A stretch of DNA of 64,000 bases. Source: Sphingomonas sediminicola. GTDB taxonomy: Bacteria; Pseudomonadota; Alphaproteobacteria; Sphingomonadales; Sphingomonadaceae. Below, piece by piece: positions 19,872 through 28,545 of this stretch. Both the position numbers and the translations under genes were made by a program. The notes under the pieces are model-generated. The model searched no databases and was not told where the DNA came from. It worked only from the letters and a program-made list of their open reading frames with translations. Where the stretch lies: NCBI RefSeq assembly GCF_014489515.1, contig NZ_CP060782.1:434001-498000 (forward strand). The letters run 5' to 3'. How positions within the stretch are numbered: position 1 is the stretch's first letter; each line of letters begins with the position of its first letter.

Positions 19872-21197
19872 GTGAAATGGATCTTCCTTCTTGCGCTGAT
19901 TATCGGGACGCCCGCGCTTGCGGGCTTCTTGCGGTCGCAGCCGCGCTATATCGTGCAAGCCTGCTTCGTCCTTGGCGCTACGATGTTTTTCCTGGCTCCG
20001 CGGCTATGGGCCGCGCCAATCGCCTGGCCGCTTTGGCCGGGTCTGGCTAGGGGCATCGAAGTCTCATTTGTCGATGCCATTTCGATCGCGCTGATCGCGT
20101 CGACGAAAAGCGTTCGAATACCTCTCTCGTTGAAGCTGGCGTTCGGGATCTATTGTCTAGCTGTCCTGGTCTCGACCTTCGTCGCTTACCAGTGGATCCC
20201 GGCGACGTTTTACGCCTGGCAGCTCTTCAGAACCGTGCTCTTGTTTATCGCGGTGGCACATGCTTGTGCGACCGTCGAAGAGGCTCCCGTCGCCCTGATT
20301 TCCGGTCTCGGCTTCGGTCTGATGATCGAGGCTCTGGTCGTGATCTATCAATATGTGACGGGAAATCCGCGACCCGGAGGAAGTCTCGGCCATCCGAATT
20401 TCATCGGCCTCAGCCTCGATTTCGTGGTCTTTCCCGCTGTCGCCCTCATGCTCGGAACCCGCCGAACCTATTGGCCCGCAGCGACCGCGGGTGCCGGGCT
20501 CATCATCGCCGTGCTCGGCGGGTCTAGGGCTACGATGGGACTGCTCGCCATCGGCGTGATCCTCACCGTGATCCTTTCGATCCGCCACGGGAAGACGTCA
20601 CGCAAGAATGCTTTCGCAGGCATGCTTGCCATGCTGCTCATCGCGGCCGTTCCGGCGATGTTATGGGCGGCCAATCGTCGGACCGATGCCGCGAAGGAGT
20701 CGAGCGACTACGAGCGGTCTGCGATGAAGCAGGCGGCCAAGATGATAATCGCCGATCATCCGTTCGGCGTGGGCGCCAACCAATATGTCCTGGTCGCGAA
20801 TACGGGCGGATACTCGCAGCGGGCGGGTGTCGCCTGGAACGAGGACAATCGCGCCGCCGCGGTGCACAGCACCTATTATCTCGTCACTGCGGAAATGGGC
20901 TTCCTGGGACTGGTCGGATTCGCCGCGACGCTCGTGTCGATTATCGTTCTCGGGTTCCGATTGCTCAGGCGGCATGTGGCCGGCGAACATGGTGAACTCG
21001 TTCCGGGCCTGCTCGCGACGATGATCGTCGCGGTTGCGCACATCTCGTACGAATTCGTCTTCATGGACTTCGTGCTGCACTATCTCTTTGCGATTTCCGC
21101 CGGCCTTCTCGTGGCGATCGCGGCACGTTCCAGATCGGCAGCGAGGAGCGGTGTGGCGCGCGCCATTCCCGGCGGCGCGCTGGCGCAGGCGAGCTAA
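19872..21197 (+). CDS. O-antigen ligase / Wzy-type polymerase family membrane protein
   Basis: A 441-residue protein with about 12 hydrophobic segments and one large periplasmic loop (about 265-325). The loop holds SDYERSAMKQAAKMI and HPFGVGANQY, the pattern of the WaaL/Wzy_C domain; HSTYYLVTAEMGFLGL follows. In an EPS locus with a Wzx flippase and Wzz protein, a polymerase role is at least as likely as ligase. The start is GTG 19872 with little ribosome-site support (no ATG nearby). The acyltransferase gene follows five bases after the stop. Confidence 0.9.
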   Translation: MKWIFLLALIIGTPALAGFLRSQPRYIVQACFVLGATMFFLAPRLWAAPIAWPLWPGLARGIEVSFVDAISIALIASTKSVRIPLSLKLAFGIYCLAVLVSTFVAYQWIPATFYAWQLFRTVLLFIAVAHACATVEEAPVALISGLGFGLMIEALVVIYQYVTGNPRPGGSLGHPNFIGLSLDFVVFPAVALMLGTRRTYWPAATAGAGLIIAVLGGSRATMGLLAIGVILTVILSIRHGKTSRKNAFAGMLAMLLIAAVPAMLWAANRRTDAAKESSDYERSAMKQAAKMIIADHPFGVGANQYVLVANTGGYSQRAGVAWNEDNRAAAVHSTYYLVTAEMGFLGLVGFAATLVSIIVLGFRLLRRHVAGEHGELVPGLLATMIVAVAHISYEFVFMDFVLHYLFAISAGLLVAIAARSRSAARSGVARAIPGGALAQAS

Positions 21198-21202
21198 GCC
21201 GC

Positions 21203-22300
21203 GTGCGTGACGAACGGGCGATGGACAGTGACGCGACGGACGAACAATCCGTAGCCCCGATCCAGGCTCAGCCCAGGCTGTCCACCCGAATCCCGGTTCT
21301 CGACGGTTGGCGAGCGACGAGCATCCTGCTTGTGCTGGGTGCGCACCTGCTCCCGCTGGGGCCGAAGGTCCTTGAACTCAACGAATTGTCCGGCGCCATG
21401 GGAATGGCGCTTTTCTTCACTCTCTCCGGCTTCCTGATCGTGCAGTTTCTGGCGGCCGGCGCACCCCTTGGCATCTTCGTAATGAAGCGCCTCGCGAGGA
21501 TCGTGCCCTTGTCCTGGGCTGCCATGCTATTCTTGGTCCTGTGGCACCAGTACGACCCGGTAACGGTCGCCCGGAACCTGCTTTTCGTCGCGAACCTTCC
21601 GCCGGTCAGCCTGCTGATCGGCGGCGAGCATCTCTGGTCCCTTTGCGTCGAGATGCAGTTCTACCTGACGGTCGCGACGATCTGCCTTCTTTTCGGCCGG
21701 CGCGGCCTCTATCTGGTGCCCGTCCTTGCGATTGCAGTCACCAGCGCCCGGATTGTCGCGGGCGAGCACATCAGCATCGTCACCTGGCACCGCGTTGATG
21801 AGATCCTCGCCGGCGGCACCATCGCGCTCGTCTACGCAGGATGGTTCGGGGAACGCGCGTCCGGCATCCTCAGGAAACTGCCAGTCTGGCCATTCGCAGT
21901 CGCGTTGATCGTCTGCAGCCATCCCGATGCCGGGCCGCTGCAATATCTGCGGCCCTATGCAGCCGCGATCCTGGTCGGCTCTTCGCTAACGGGCGCGCCG
22001 GCATTCCTGCAGCGGATCCTCGTGTCTCGGCCGATGGCCTATGTGGCTGAGATTTCCTACGCCCTCTACGTCATTCACGGCGTGCTCTCGCATACCTGGC
22101 TCGGAAGCGGCGAGCGCCTGGAAAAATATCTGAAGCGGCCGCTACTATTCGGGCTGACGTTCGCTCTTGCGCATGTTTCGACACGCTATTTCGAGCAACC
22201 GATTACGAGGAGGGTCCGAGAGTTCGGGAAGCGCCGCCAGGCGGCGAGGCTGGCTACGAATCCTTCTGGTCGCGCAGAAGCATCTCGCCCTTCCGGATGA
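21203..22300 (+). CDS. Acyltransferase family 3 (OafA-like), polysaccharide O-acetyl/acyl modification
   Basis: A 365-residue integral membrane acyltransferase. The start RIPVLDGWRATSILLVLGAHLLPLG (split at the helix start) contains the catalytic-type His of this family near residue 48. FFTLSGFLIVQF, MKRLARIVPL and ISYALYVIHG are further family blocks. It probably decorates the exopolysaccharide with acyl groups. GTG 21203 gives the longest frame and ATG 21221 is an equally plausible start; neither has a strong ribosome site. The end overlaps the convergent protease gene by 47 bases, so the last 15 residues may be an artefact. Confidence 0.9.
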   Translation: MRDERAMDSDATDEQSVAPIQAQPRLSTRIPVLDGWRATSILLVLGAHLLPLGPKVLELNELSGAMGMALFFTLSGFLIVQFLAAGAPLGIFVMKRLARIVPLSWAAMLFLVLWHQYDPVTVARNLLFVANLPPVSLLIGGEHLWSLCVEMQFYLTVATICLLFGRRGLYLVPVLAIAVTSARIVAGEHISIVTWHRVDEILAGGTIALVYAGWFGERASGILRKLPVWPFAVALIVCSHPDAGPLQYLRPYAAAILVGSSLTGAPAFLQRILVSRPMAYVAEISYALYVIHGVLSHTWLGSGERLEKYLKRPLLFGLTFALAHVSTRYFEQPITRRVREFGKRRQAARLATNPSGRAEASRPSG

Positions 22301-22733
22301 CGATCTCGTCGATGTTCTCGAGGAACGGCTGGCCGAGCAGCGAAACATCGGCGCCCTGAACGACAACGGCCTTGGCGTTGCTTTCACGAATTGCGCCAAG
22401 CTGGATTTCGCTCAACTCGACATATTGGCCGCGCACGATCCCGGACGCGCCTTGACCGATCAGCTCGTATTTCGAGGGGTCCACCTCGATGCCGATTTTC
22501 CGTGCATCGTCTTCCGTAAGCGCGATCTCGCTGGACCCGGTGTCGACAAGGAAATGGACGCTGCGACCGTTCACCTCGGCATCCGCGTAGAAATGACGGT
22601 CAGAATTGCGCTCCAGCGTGACTTCGATCGCAGCCGGACTGATCGTCGGGGCATCGCTCTTGTGAAGCGGCCAGAACACGCCAAGCGTGGCGCCGCCAGC
22701 GATCGTTGCCAGGAAGAGGACGCGTTCGATCAT
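22254..22733 (-). CDS. Retropepsin-like aspartic protease, membrane anchored (TIGR02281-like)
   Basis: A 159-residue protein with an N-terminal membrane helix (about 5-22) and a single clan AA aspartic domain. The active-site block is FLVDTGSSEIALTEDDA (Asp64), with a later hydrophobic-hydrophobic-Gly element in VSLLGQPFLENI. One-domain bacterial retropepsins act as dimers, probably in the periplasm here. Starts at ATG 22733, nine bases after the CAP-domain gene. Substrate unknown. Confidence 0.88.
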   Translation of the reverse strand: MIERVLFLATIAGGATLGVFWPLHKSDAPTISPAAIEVTLERNSDRHFYADAEVNGRSVHFLVDTGSSEIALTEDDARKIGIEVDPSKYELIGQGASGIVRGQYVELSEIQLGAIRESNAKAVVVQGADVSLLGQPFLENIDEIVIRKGEMLLRDQKDS

Positions 22734-22742
22734 CGCCCGGTT

Positions 22743-23272
22743 TCAGATTGGACGTTCACCGAGGACATTCCCGGCCTGTGTGTAGCGGCAGACCAGAAAG
22801 TCCTCGTTGCGCCCGCGCTCGAGAGCGCAGCCAACTGCACCGGTCTTCTCCCAGATCAGCTGAGTATAATGGCCGACATCCTCGACGCGGCCGGTGCGGC
22901 TGTTGTTGGGGAAGACACCGGCCTTGTAGGCGCGCTTCTCAGAGGCCCACAAACCGACCATCGCTTCCGGTTGATAGTAATTGACCGTGCCTGCCCAGAG
23001 ATTCTCGCCTTCGGGGCCCGACCACCAAGGACTGTCCGGCGAATGCTCGAACTTGCCGGTTCGGGCGAGATAGCGAGCCCAGTCGCGCGCTGAGCGCGCA
23101 AGCACCGGATCCCAGCTAAGGGGGCAGCGCCGATTGCATCCCGCTCACGATTTTGCGCGGCGAGGAGTCTCTCATCGAAGTTCTGCCGCGGTCCGACGCC
23201 GCCCACGAGCATTGGACTGGCCGAAGCCAGTGCAAGTACGGCGGCAACGCGACGCAGGCGCGAAAGAGACAT
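22743..23272 (-). CDS. CAP-domain (SCP/PR-1-like) secreted protein (one-base frameshift)
   Basis: Joined length is 176 residues. A signal peptide (about 1-25) leads to a CAP domain with AAQNRERDAIGA, ENLWAG, GHYTQLIWEKTGAVGCA (the His/Glu-rich CAP signature) and FLVCRYTQAGN. The frame breaks at plus-strand GGGGG 23120-23124; one added base joins GAAPL to SWDPVLARSARDW. Plant PR-1-like CAP proteins in bacteria are extracytoplasmic and of poorly defined function. It precedes the aspartic protease gene by nine bases and may form a transcript with it. Confidence 0.86.
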
Positions 23273-23367
23273 GGAGCAACCTCGGTTGAGCTCCTGTCTT
23301 TTCGCAGGGGATGGTCACCAAAGAGTTTACGCGGACGATGAATTGCGGCCGCGATACGGAATTCGCG

Positions 23368-24009
23368 TCAGGATGCGCGCTGCTCGTCGTCAGACACGAT
23401 CACGACCTGATCGCCCCTGGAGACCTGTCCGTACAGCTTCTGGGCGAATTCAAGCGGCACGCCGATGCATCCGTGCGTCGCGGCTCCCCACCGAACGTCG
23501 CTCCCGTGGATCGAGACGCCGTCGTTCGTAAGTCTCAGGGTATAGGGCATCGGTGCATCCCCATAGGTCACGGACTTGTGGTCCTTGATCTTGGCGATCA
23601 CCGGAAAGACGCCGTCCGGAGTTTCCTTCTCTTCGGCACCGTAGAGGATCACGGCCGTGCCAATCTCGTGCCCGGCCCGGAAAACCGAAATCAGCTGTTG
23701 CTTGAGGTCGACTCGGACCCAGACCGGTCCTTTTGGAACGTTGCGGTCATTCCAGATGAAGTCGCCGTAATGCATCCGCTTTGGGACATTGAGGATCGAC
23801 TGGACGTCGCGGTCGATGGCGCCTTCAGCATGAGCCTGGAACAGCTGCGCCTTCGTCAGGAAGATGCGATCCTTTCCGCCCCATGTCGGAAGTTCATCGT
23901 CCGTTGAGGCAACCGGGGCTGGGCGCTCGATAATCCGGCTCGACCATGCCGCAGCGGCAGCCGTGGTCAATCCCGCGAAGGCGAGAGCGACGACCATCCC
24001 GCGTTTCAT
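23368..24009 (-). CDS. L,D-transpeptidase, YkuD family
   Basis: A 213-residue protein with an N-terminal signal/anchor (about 1-22). The YkuD catalytic domain occupies the last 120 residues; its motif SIHGSDVRWGAATHGCIGVP carries the catalytic Cys181 and the His of HGxx. It should form or remodel 3-3 peptidoglycan cross-links or attach proteins to peptidoglycan. ATG 24009 lies four bases after the stop of the PEP-CTERM gene, so the two share a transcript. Confidence 0.92.
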   Translation of the reverse strand: MKRGMVVALAFAGLTTAAAAAWSSRIIERPAPVASTDDELPTWGGKDRIFLTKAQLFQAHAEGAIDRDVQSILNVPKRMHYGDFIWNDRNVPKGPVWVRVDLKQQLISVFRAGHEIGTAVILYGAEEKETPDGVFPVIAKIKDHKSVTYGDAPMPYTLRLTNDGVSIHGSDVRWGAATHGCIGVPLEFAQKLYGQVSRGDQVVIVSDDEQRAS

Positions 24010-24013
24010 GATG

Positions 24014-24688
24014 CTATCCTGTGACGATCGCTGCGACGGTGCGGCGGCGCCGGCGCATCACCCAGCCGGTCAGTCCAAAGCCGAGCAGCATCGTTGCCCA
24101 GGTGCCGGGTTCCGGAACCGCCGGCGGCGGAGGCGGAGGTGGCGGCGGTGGAGGCGGCGGCTCTTCCGGCGGTGGCGGTGGATTCGGGCCTCCGCCTCCA
24201 CCTCCCGGTGGCGATGGAGGAAACAAGATCCCGCCCCCTCCACCGGGTGGCGGAGGGACGAGCAGCGGCCCGAGCCCGCTGATGGTCGGGGCAAATTGTG
24301 CCGGCTCCTGGAGCGTCGGGGCCTGCGGTGCGATGGCCTCGATGAATTCCTTGGGTGGCTCAGGCTTTGTGATCTTGCCGAGCGCACGCTGCTGGGGCGC
24401 CGGGGCCGCAGCCTTCTTCGTCTTGGTCAGCTCGCCCTTGGTCCGGTCGCCCGGCGAACGATCGGCCATCATCGCAAGGAAGCTCTTGGCTGTCTCGAAC
24501 CCGGGAAGGGACGTTTCCACGCCCATGTACGCGGCAATCGACAGTGGAGCGGCGAGGACAATGGCCACCGCCCCGCTGACAGCAAGCGCCGTGTTCCGCC
24601 TCTTTGCGGCAGCAAGCTTCTCGCGGCGGGCGCGGCTAGTCGCGCTCAGACGCCTTCGAGATTGGCTTGGGATACGTTTGGCCGCCAT
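24014..24688 (-). CDS. PEPxxWA-CTERM sorting-domain protein, candidate exosortase substrate
   Basis: A 224-residue protein with a tripartite C-terminal signal: VPEPGTWATMLLGFG (residues 191-205), a short hydrophobic helix, and the basic tail MRRRRR. This is the PEPxxWA form of the PEP-CTERM tag recognised by exosortases. The N-terminus is unusual, with about 30 Arg/Lys-rich residues before a hydrophobic helix (about 35-54). The middle is a Pro/Gly tract (about 145-190) that may span the wall or bind polysaccharide. ATG 24688 is chosen over the upstream 24736 because AGGGA precedes it. First gene of an operon with the L,D-transpeptidase. Confidence 0.88.
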   Translation of the reverse strand: MAAKRIPSQSRRRLSATSRARREKLAAAKRRNTALAVSGAVAIVLAAPLSIAAYMGVETSLPGFETAKSFLAMMADRSPGDRTKGELTKTKKAAAPAPQQRALGKITKPEPPKEFIEAIAPQAPTLQEPAQFAPTISGLGPLLVPPPPGGGGGILFPPSPPGGGGGGPNPPPPPEEPPPPPPPPPPPPPAVPEPGTWATMLLGFGLTGWVMRRRRRTVAAIVTG

Positions 24689-24751
24689 GAAAATCCCTGA
24701 AAAGCGAGCCATCCACGCGCTCAAAAATACGTGCACGACTCCAAGTAACCA

Positions 24752-24766
24752 TTAACTCAAAATTAA
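24752..24766. promoter_or_regulatory. Candidate CtrA-binding site (TTAA-N7-TTAA)
   Basis: The bases TTAACTCAAAATTAA match the full CtrA consensus of alphaproteobacteria exactly in both half-sites and spacing. The site lies 64 bases upstream of the PEP-CTERM gene start and 119 bases upstream of the manC-like start, in the divergent promoter region. Activity is inferred from the motif alone. Confidence 0.5.
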
Positions 24767-24884
24767 GCTCCCGAATCAACCGAAGAGTTTAATTCGTCCC
24801 GATTTTGAACAGAAATGTGTCGAGCTGGCGCAGTATCATTCAGCGGGATTTGGCCGGCTGCGCAGTGAACGATATGGCTGTGCG

Positions 24885-25919
24885 ATGAAAAGCCTTGTTC
24901 AGCCTGTCATTCTCGCCGGTGGTTCCGGCACTCGATTGTGGCCCATCTCTACGGGAAACCGACCCAAACACCTCCTGGAAATGGTCGGCAAGGGGACGAT
25001 GGTCGAGCAAACGCTCGATAGAGTGGGGGATCCCGACCTCTTCGCTCCTCCAATGATTGTCGGGGCGGCCTCCCAGGCGGACGATGTCGGGAAGCTGGCG
25101 CCGAATGCTCGGCTGATTCTCGAGCCCATTCCGCGCGGGTCGGCGGCCGCAGTCGCGTTGGCGGCACTAGCTACGGACGAAAACGCTATCATGCTCGTCC
25201 TTCCGAGTGACCATTACATCACCGATCCTGCGCCGCTGTACGAAGCAGTGCGGCGGGGTCTCCCGGCGGCTGAGGCGGGACATCTCATCACCTTTGGAAT
25301 TGAACCCGAGCAGCCGGAGACCGGTTACGGTTACATCACCGGCGGCGATCCGATCGGCAACGGCGTGCTCGAAGCGAGCTCGTTCGTGGAGAAGCCCGCG
25401 AAGGAGGTCGCGGAGCAGCTTATTCGCTCGGGGAAGGCTTACTGGAACTCAGGCATGTTCATGTTCAGCGCGGCTGCGATGCGCCGTGAGCTCCAACGTC
25501 ATGCGCCGGAAATCTATGGCGCGGCGAAAGCCGCGATGGAACGAGCCTCGGTCGAAGGTCAGGGAACTACGCCCGACCGCGACGCCTTGGCCGGCTGCCC
25601 AGTCACCTCGATCGACTATGCGGTGATGGAGCACTCGGACCGGGTCGCCGTCGTCCCCGTCCGATTGAGCTGGTCGGACGTCGGAAGCTGGGCGGCGGTC
25701 TTCGACCTGGCACCCAAGGATGCGGACGGGAACGTCCTGGGTGGAAGAGCGCACTCCCTGGGGAGTCGTGGCTGCCTGGTTCGATCAGATGGACCCGAAA
25801 TCGTCACGATCGGCGTCGAGAACCTTGTCGTCATCGCGACCGCCGACCATGTGCTCGTGGTCCCGCTTTCCGAAGCCCAGCGCGTCCGGGAAGCCGCCGA
25901 ATTGATGAAGCGGCGCTAA
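24885..25919 (+). CDS. manC: Mannose-1-phosphate guanylyltransferase
   Basis: A 344-residue cytoplasmic enzyme making GDP-mannose from GTP and mannose-1-phosphate. The nucleotidyltransferase signature LAGGSGTRLWP is at residues 10-20, with RPKHLL next. VLPSDHYI, EKPAKEVA, YWNSGMFMF and SIDYAVME all follow in the family order. It lacks the C-terminal cupin isomerase domain of bifunctional type II enzymes, so it is the one-activity form. It is divergent from the PEP-CTERM operon and likely supplies GDP-mannose or GDP-linked sugars to the exopolysaccharide. Confidence 0.93.
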   Translation: MKSLVQPVILAGGSGTRLWPISTGNRPKHLLEMVGKGTMVEQTLDRVGDPDLFAPPMIVGAASQADDVGKLAPNARLILEPIPRGSAAAVALAALATDENAIMLVLPSDHYITDPAPLYEAVRRGLPAAEAGHLITFGIEPEQPETGYGYITGGDPIGNGVLEASSFVEKPAKEVAEQLIRSGKAYWNSGMFMFSAAAMRRELQRHAPEIYGAAKAAMERASVEGQGTTPDRDALAGCPVTSIDYAVMEHSDRVAVVPVRLSWSDVGSWAAVFDLAPKDADGNVLGGRAHSLGSRGCLVRSDGPEIVTIGVENLVVIATADHVLVVPLSEAQRVREAAELMKRR

Positions 25920-26166
25920 ACCAATCGACAAGCAGGTCGATTCATGTCGGGAGCGATACAATTCGAGTTAGCGCAGTCCGTGTAATCCAATGCTTAATCG
26001 GATGTTTACGTTACTCTTACGGCGTTCCTCGTTTCGACTGTAAAAAACACCGACACGTCGCGGATAGGTCGCAAGACGCTTGTTGCTGCGACTCCGAACA
26101 GGTCACATTCTCACGGTAAGCTTCGTTAATTTCTAGACCCGGAGGGGGGTCATTCCTGATTTGCGC
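25920..26166. other. Intergenic region before the DUF1996/virB operon
   Basis: A 247-base gap, A+T richer than its surroundings, with a poly-A stretch near 26042. It should hold the promoter of the DUF1996-virB operon. A purine-rich ribosome site (GGAGGGGGG) is at about 26141-26149, upstream of ATG 26167. A weak hairpin follows manC (ATCGAC...GTCGAT at 25923-25940) without a T run. No gene seen. Confidence 0.5.
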
Positions 26167-27341
26167 ATGAATTTGAGGACGCTTGCCGCGTCACTAATGC
26201 TGTTTGCCGTTCTTACGGGATGCAAGGTTTCAGCCAAAGACAACTCGAGCCACGATACGACGACGTCCGACACAGCAGCGCCGGCCCCAACGCCAGCGCC
26301 GCCGCCGCCCACGTCGCCGACCCCAGCCCGAGCCTGCTCGGCGAAGCGGCGATCGCTTCGAACTTCGACTACAACTCCGAGTTGGTTCCGGCCGGTGGCA
26401 ATGGCGCAATCCCGCCTTCAGCCAGCCCGGACGTCGTCGGAGCATTCCGCTTTATCTGTAATGCCGGCCAGGTGCTTCGCGACGATCCGATCGTCTATCC
26501 AGGCCAGCCCGGCAAGAGTCACCTTCACCAGTTCTACGGAAACACGGGCGCGAACGCGTCCTCTACATACAACTCGCTCCGCACCAGCGGCCAGTCGACG
26601 TGCATGTCTCCGCTTAACCGCTCGGCCTACTGGATGCCGGCGATGCTGGATGGAGCAGGCAACGTTGTCCGCCCAGACTTCGTGAGCATCTATTACAAGC
26701 GCCGGCCGAAATCCGACCCGAAATGCAGCCTCTCGAGCGGCGATCCGCAGGCTCAGGGCAATTGCGTCAATTTGCCGAACGGCCTGAAGTTCATCTTCGG
26801 TTACGACATGCTGACGGGCAAATCGCCGACCGGCTTCCTCTGGTTCAATTGCCAGGGACCCGGTTCCGTCCCCGGCAAGTACAAGACGCTTCCGGAGGCC
26901 GCGAAGAATTGCCCGGCCGGTGCGCAGCTGGGTGCAGTCATCGAGGCTCCGGACTGTTGGGACGGCAAGAACCTCGACAGCGCGAACCACCGCGATCACG
27001 TTGCTTACGCTAGCTATGGCGACTGGGGCTACTTCAAGTGCCCGTCGACGCACCCGTACGTCATCCCGACTTTCACTCTCGGAGCATGGTTCACAACGGA
27101 CTCCAACGTGGGGAACTGGCGCCTGTCTTCGGACGAGATGCTCCCGAGCTTGCCGCGCGGGACCACCTTCCACGCCGATTTCTGGATGGCCTGGGATCCG
27201 ACCGTGCACCAGATGTGGGAAGACAATTGTCTCGACAAGAAGCTCAATTGCTCGGCCGGCGATCTTGGTAACGGCTGGCAGATGAAGCAGTTCGCCGGCT
27301 TCACCTGGAACGCGAATCCACGATTGGTCGCGGTGCCGTGA
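26167..27341 (+). CDS. DUF1996-domain lipoprotein, coupled to the virB operon (one-base frameshift)
   Basis: Joined length is 391 residues. The lipoprotein signal MNLRTLAASLMLFAVLTGC (Cys19) is followed by a Thr/Pro-rich linker (about 35-58). The DUF1996 domain then contains GKSHLHQFYGN, STCMSPLNRSAYWMPAML, SIYYKRRP and NHRDHVAYA. Function of DUF1996 is unknown; fungal and actinobacterial members are secreted and resemble carbohydrate-active proteins. The signal and domain are in different frames, broken at CCCC 26321-26324; one added base joins TSPTP to SPSLLGEAA. Its stop overlaps the GTG start of the transglycosylase gene (GTGA at 27338-27341), tying it to the secretion operon. Confidence 0.84.
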
Positions 27342-27952
27342 GCTTGATGCGGCATCTCGCGCTCGCGTTCGGCCTTGTGTGGGCGGGCGCGGCGCAGGCC
27401 GACGTGATCGAGATCGGTCCGAAGGGGTCGGTCAAGACCCTGAGCGATGCTCCGAACGCGACCTGGATGTCGGACGAAACACAGCAGACGACCGGGATTA
27501 CGGACGATGTCGCCATCTTCCCGGACGGTGCCGTGACCGTCCTCAGCGACCGCATCACGGGGAACTACGCACAGGCGTTGCAGGACATCGCCAAGGCCAA
27601 CGACATCAGTCCGCACCTGCTCGAGGCGCTGGTCTGGCAGGAGAGCCGTTGGAACCCGACGGCCATGTCTCGGGCAGGCGCAATCGGTTTGGCGCAATTG
27701 ATGCCCGGAACGGCGCGTGACCTTGGCGTCGACCCGCGCGACCCGATACAGAATCTGGCGGGGGGTGCGCGGTACCTTCGTCAGCAACTGAACCGTTTCG
27801 ACGGCGACGTTGAGAAGGCGCTAGCGGCCTATAACGCGGGTCCGGGGCGGGTGATGACGGCACGGGGGATTCCGTCGATTCCTGAAACGCAAGCGTATGT
27901 GCGCGCCATCGTCGCGCGCCTCGCGGCCAATTCGATTCAAGAAGGAAAATAG
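27338..27952 (+). CDS. virB1: VirB1-like lytic transglycosylase
   Basis: A 204-residue periplasmic enzyme with a signal peptide (about 1-21) and a C-terminal SLT domain. The catalytic Glu lies in ALVWQESRWNP; AGAIGLAQLMPGTA and ALAAYNAGPGRV are the other SLT motifs. Such enzymes open peptidoglycan for a type IV secretion channel. The N-terminal 80 residues (DVIEIGPKGSVKTL...) are not part of the SLT domain and recall other sphingomonad VirB1-like proteins. GTG 27338 overlaps the DUF1996 stop. virB2 follows two bases after the stop. Confidence 0.92.
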   Translation: MSLMRHLALAFGLVWAGAAQADVIEIGPKGSVKTLSDAPNATWMSDETQQTTGITDDVAIFPDGAVTVLSDRITGNYAQALQDIAKANDISPHLLEALVWQESRWNPTAMSRAGAIGLAQLMPGTARDLGVDPRDPIQNLAGGARYLRQQLNRFDGDVEKALAAYNAGPGRVMTARGIPSIPETQAYVRAIVARLAANSIQEGK

Positions 27953-27954
27953 TA

Positions 27955-28257
27955 GTGAAGATTGTCAAAGCGACGGTCGCACTTGCCGCTGCCGCCATGC
28001 CGTCAGCGGCATTCGCGCAGGCCAATCCGCAGGGCTCGGGCCCGATCGTGTCGGCGCTCAGCTGGCTGCAGGGCACTTTGCTCGGCAATGTCGCAACTTC
28101 GGTCGCCGTGATCGCGGTCGCCATGGTCGGTTTCATGATGCTGACCGGCCGCCTCAACTGGCGCGTCGGAGCTACGGTGATCATCGGCTGCTTCATCCTG
28201 TTCGGATCGGCAGCGATCGTGTCGGGCATCCAGTCGACCGCGGCGGTCTCGGGTTAG
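27955..28257 (+). CDS. virB2: TrbC/VirB2-family pilin subunit
   Basis: A 100-residue pilin precursor with a signal peptide (about 1-20, ending AFAQ) and two hydrophobic helices (about 43-63 and 70-95) separated by a short polar loop (TGRLNW), the VirB2 layout. The start written here is GTG 27955, right after the virB1 stop. It would be the major surface-pilus or channel-lining subunit. Confidence 0.9.
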   Translation: MKIVKATVALAAAAMPSAAFAQANPQGSGPIVSALSWLQGTLLGNVATSVAVIAVAMVGFMMLTGRLNWRVGATVIIGCFILFGSAAIVSGIQSTAAVSG

Positions 28258-28262
28258 CCTAG

Positions 28263-28535
28263 GTGCGCGCGCCGCTCTTTCGCGCCCTGACCCGGCCGCA
28301 AATGTTCGCCGGAGTGACGTTCAATTTCTTCGTGATCAATGCCGCGGTCACAACGGAGCTTTTTCTCCTGACCCGCTCGTTCCTGGCCCTTCCGGCGGCG
28401 CTGGCGATCCATGCCGTCGGATATTTCCTGTGCCTGCGCGAGCCCCGCGTCTTCGATCTCTGGCTGACCAAGGTCAGCCGCTGCCCCCGGGTGCGCAACT
28501 ACAAGCGCTGGGGCTGCAACAGCTATTCGCCTTAA
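28263..28535 (+). CDS. virB3: VirB3-family membrane protein
   Basis: A 90-residue protein with the VirB3 pattern: a short start (PLFRALTRPQMFAGV), then two close hydrophobic helices (about 17-34 and 40-58), and a polar tail. It sits between virB2 and virB4 as in most VirB operons and is needed with VirB4 for pilus assembly. GTG 28263 is five bases after the virB2 stop. The virB4 ribosome site AGGAGG (28536-28541) follows directly. Confidence 0.9.
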   Translation: MRAPLFRALTRPQMFAGVTFNFFVINAAVTTELFLLTRSFLALPAALAIHAVGYFLCLREPRVFDLWLTKVSRCPRVRNYKRWGCNSYSP

Positions 28536-28545
28536 GGAGGCGCTA

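Noticed and set aside
24021-24755. Glycine-rich plus-strand frame opposite the PEP-CTERM gene
   Set aside because: The glycine runs are the complement of the proline codons of the real gene, which has a signal helix and a sorting tag.
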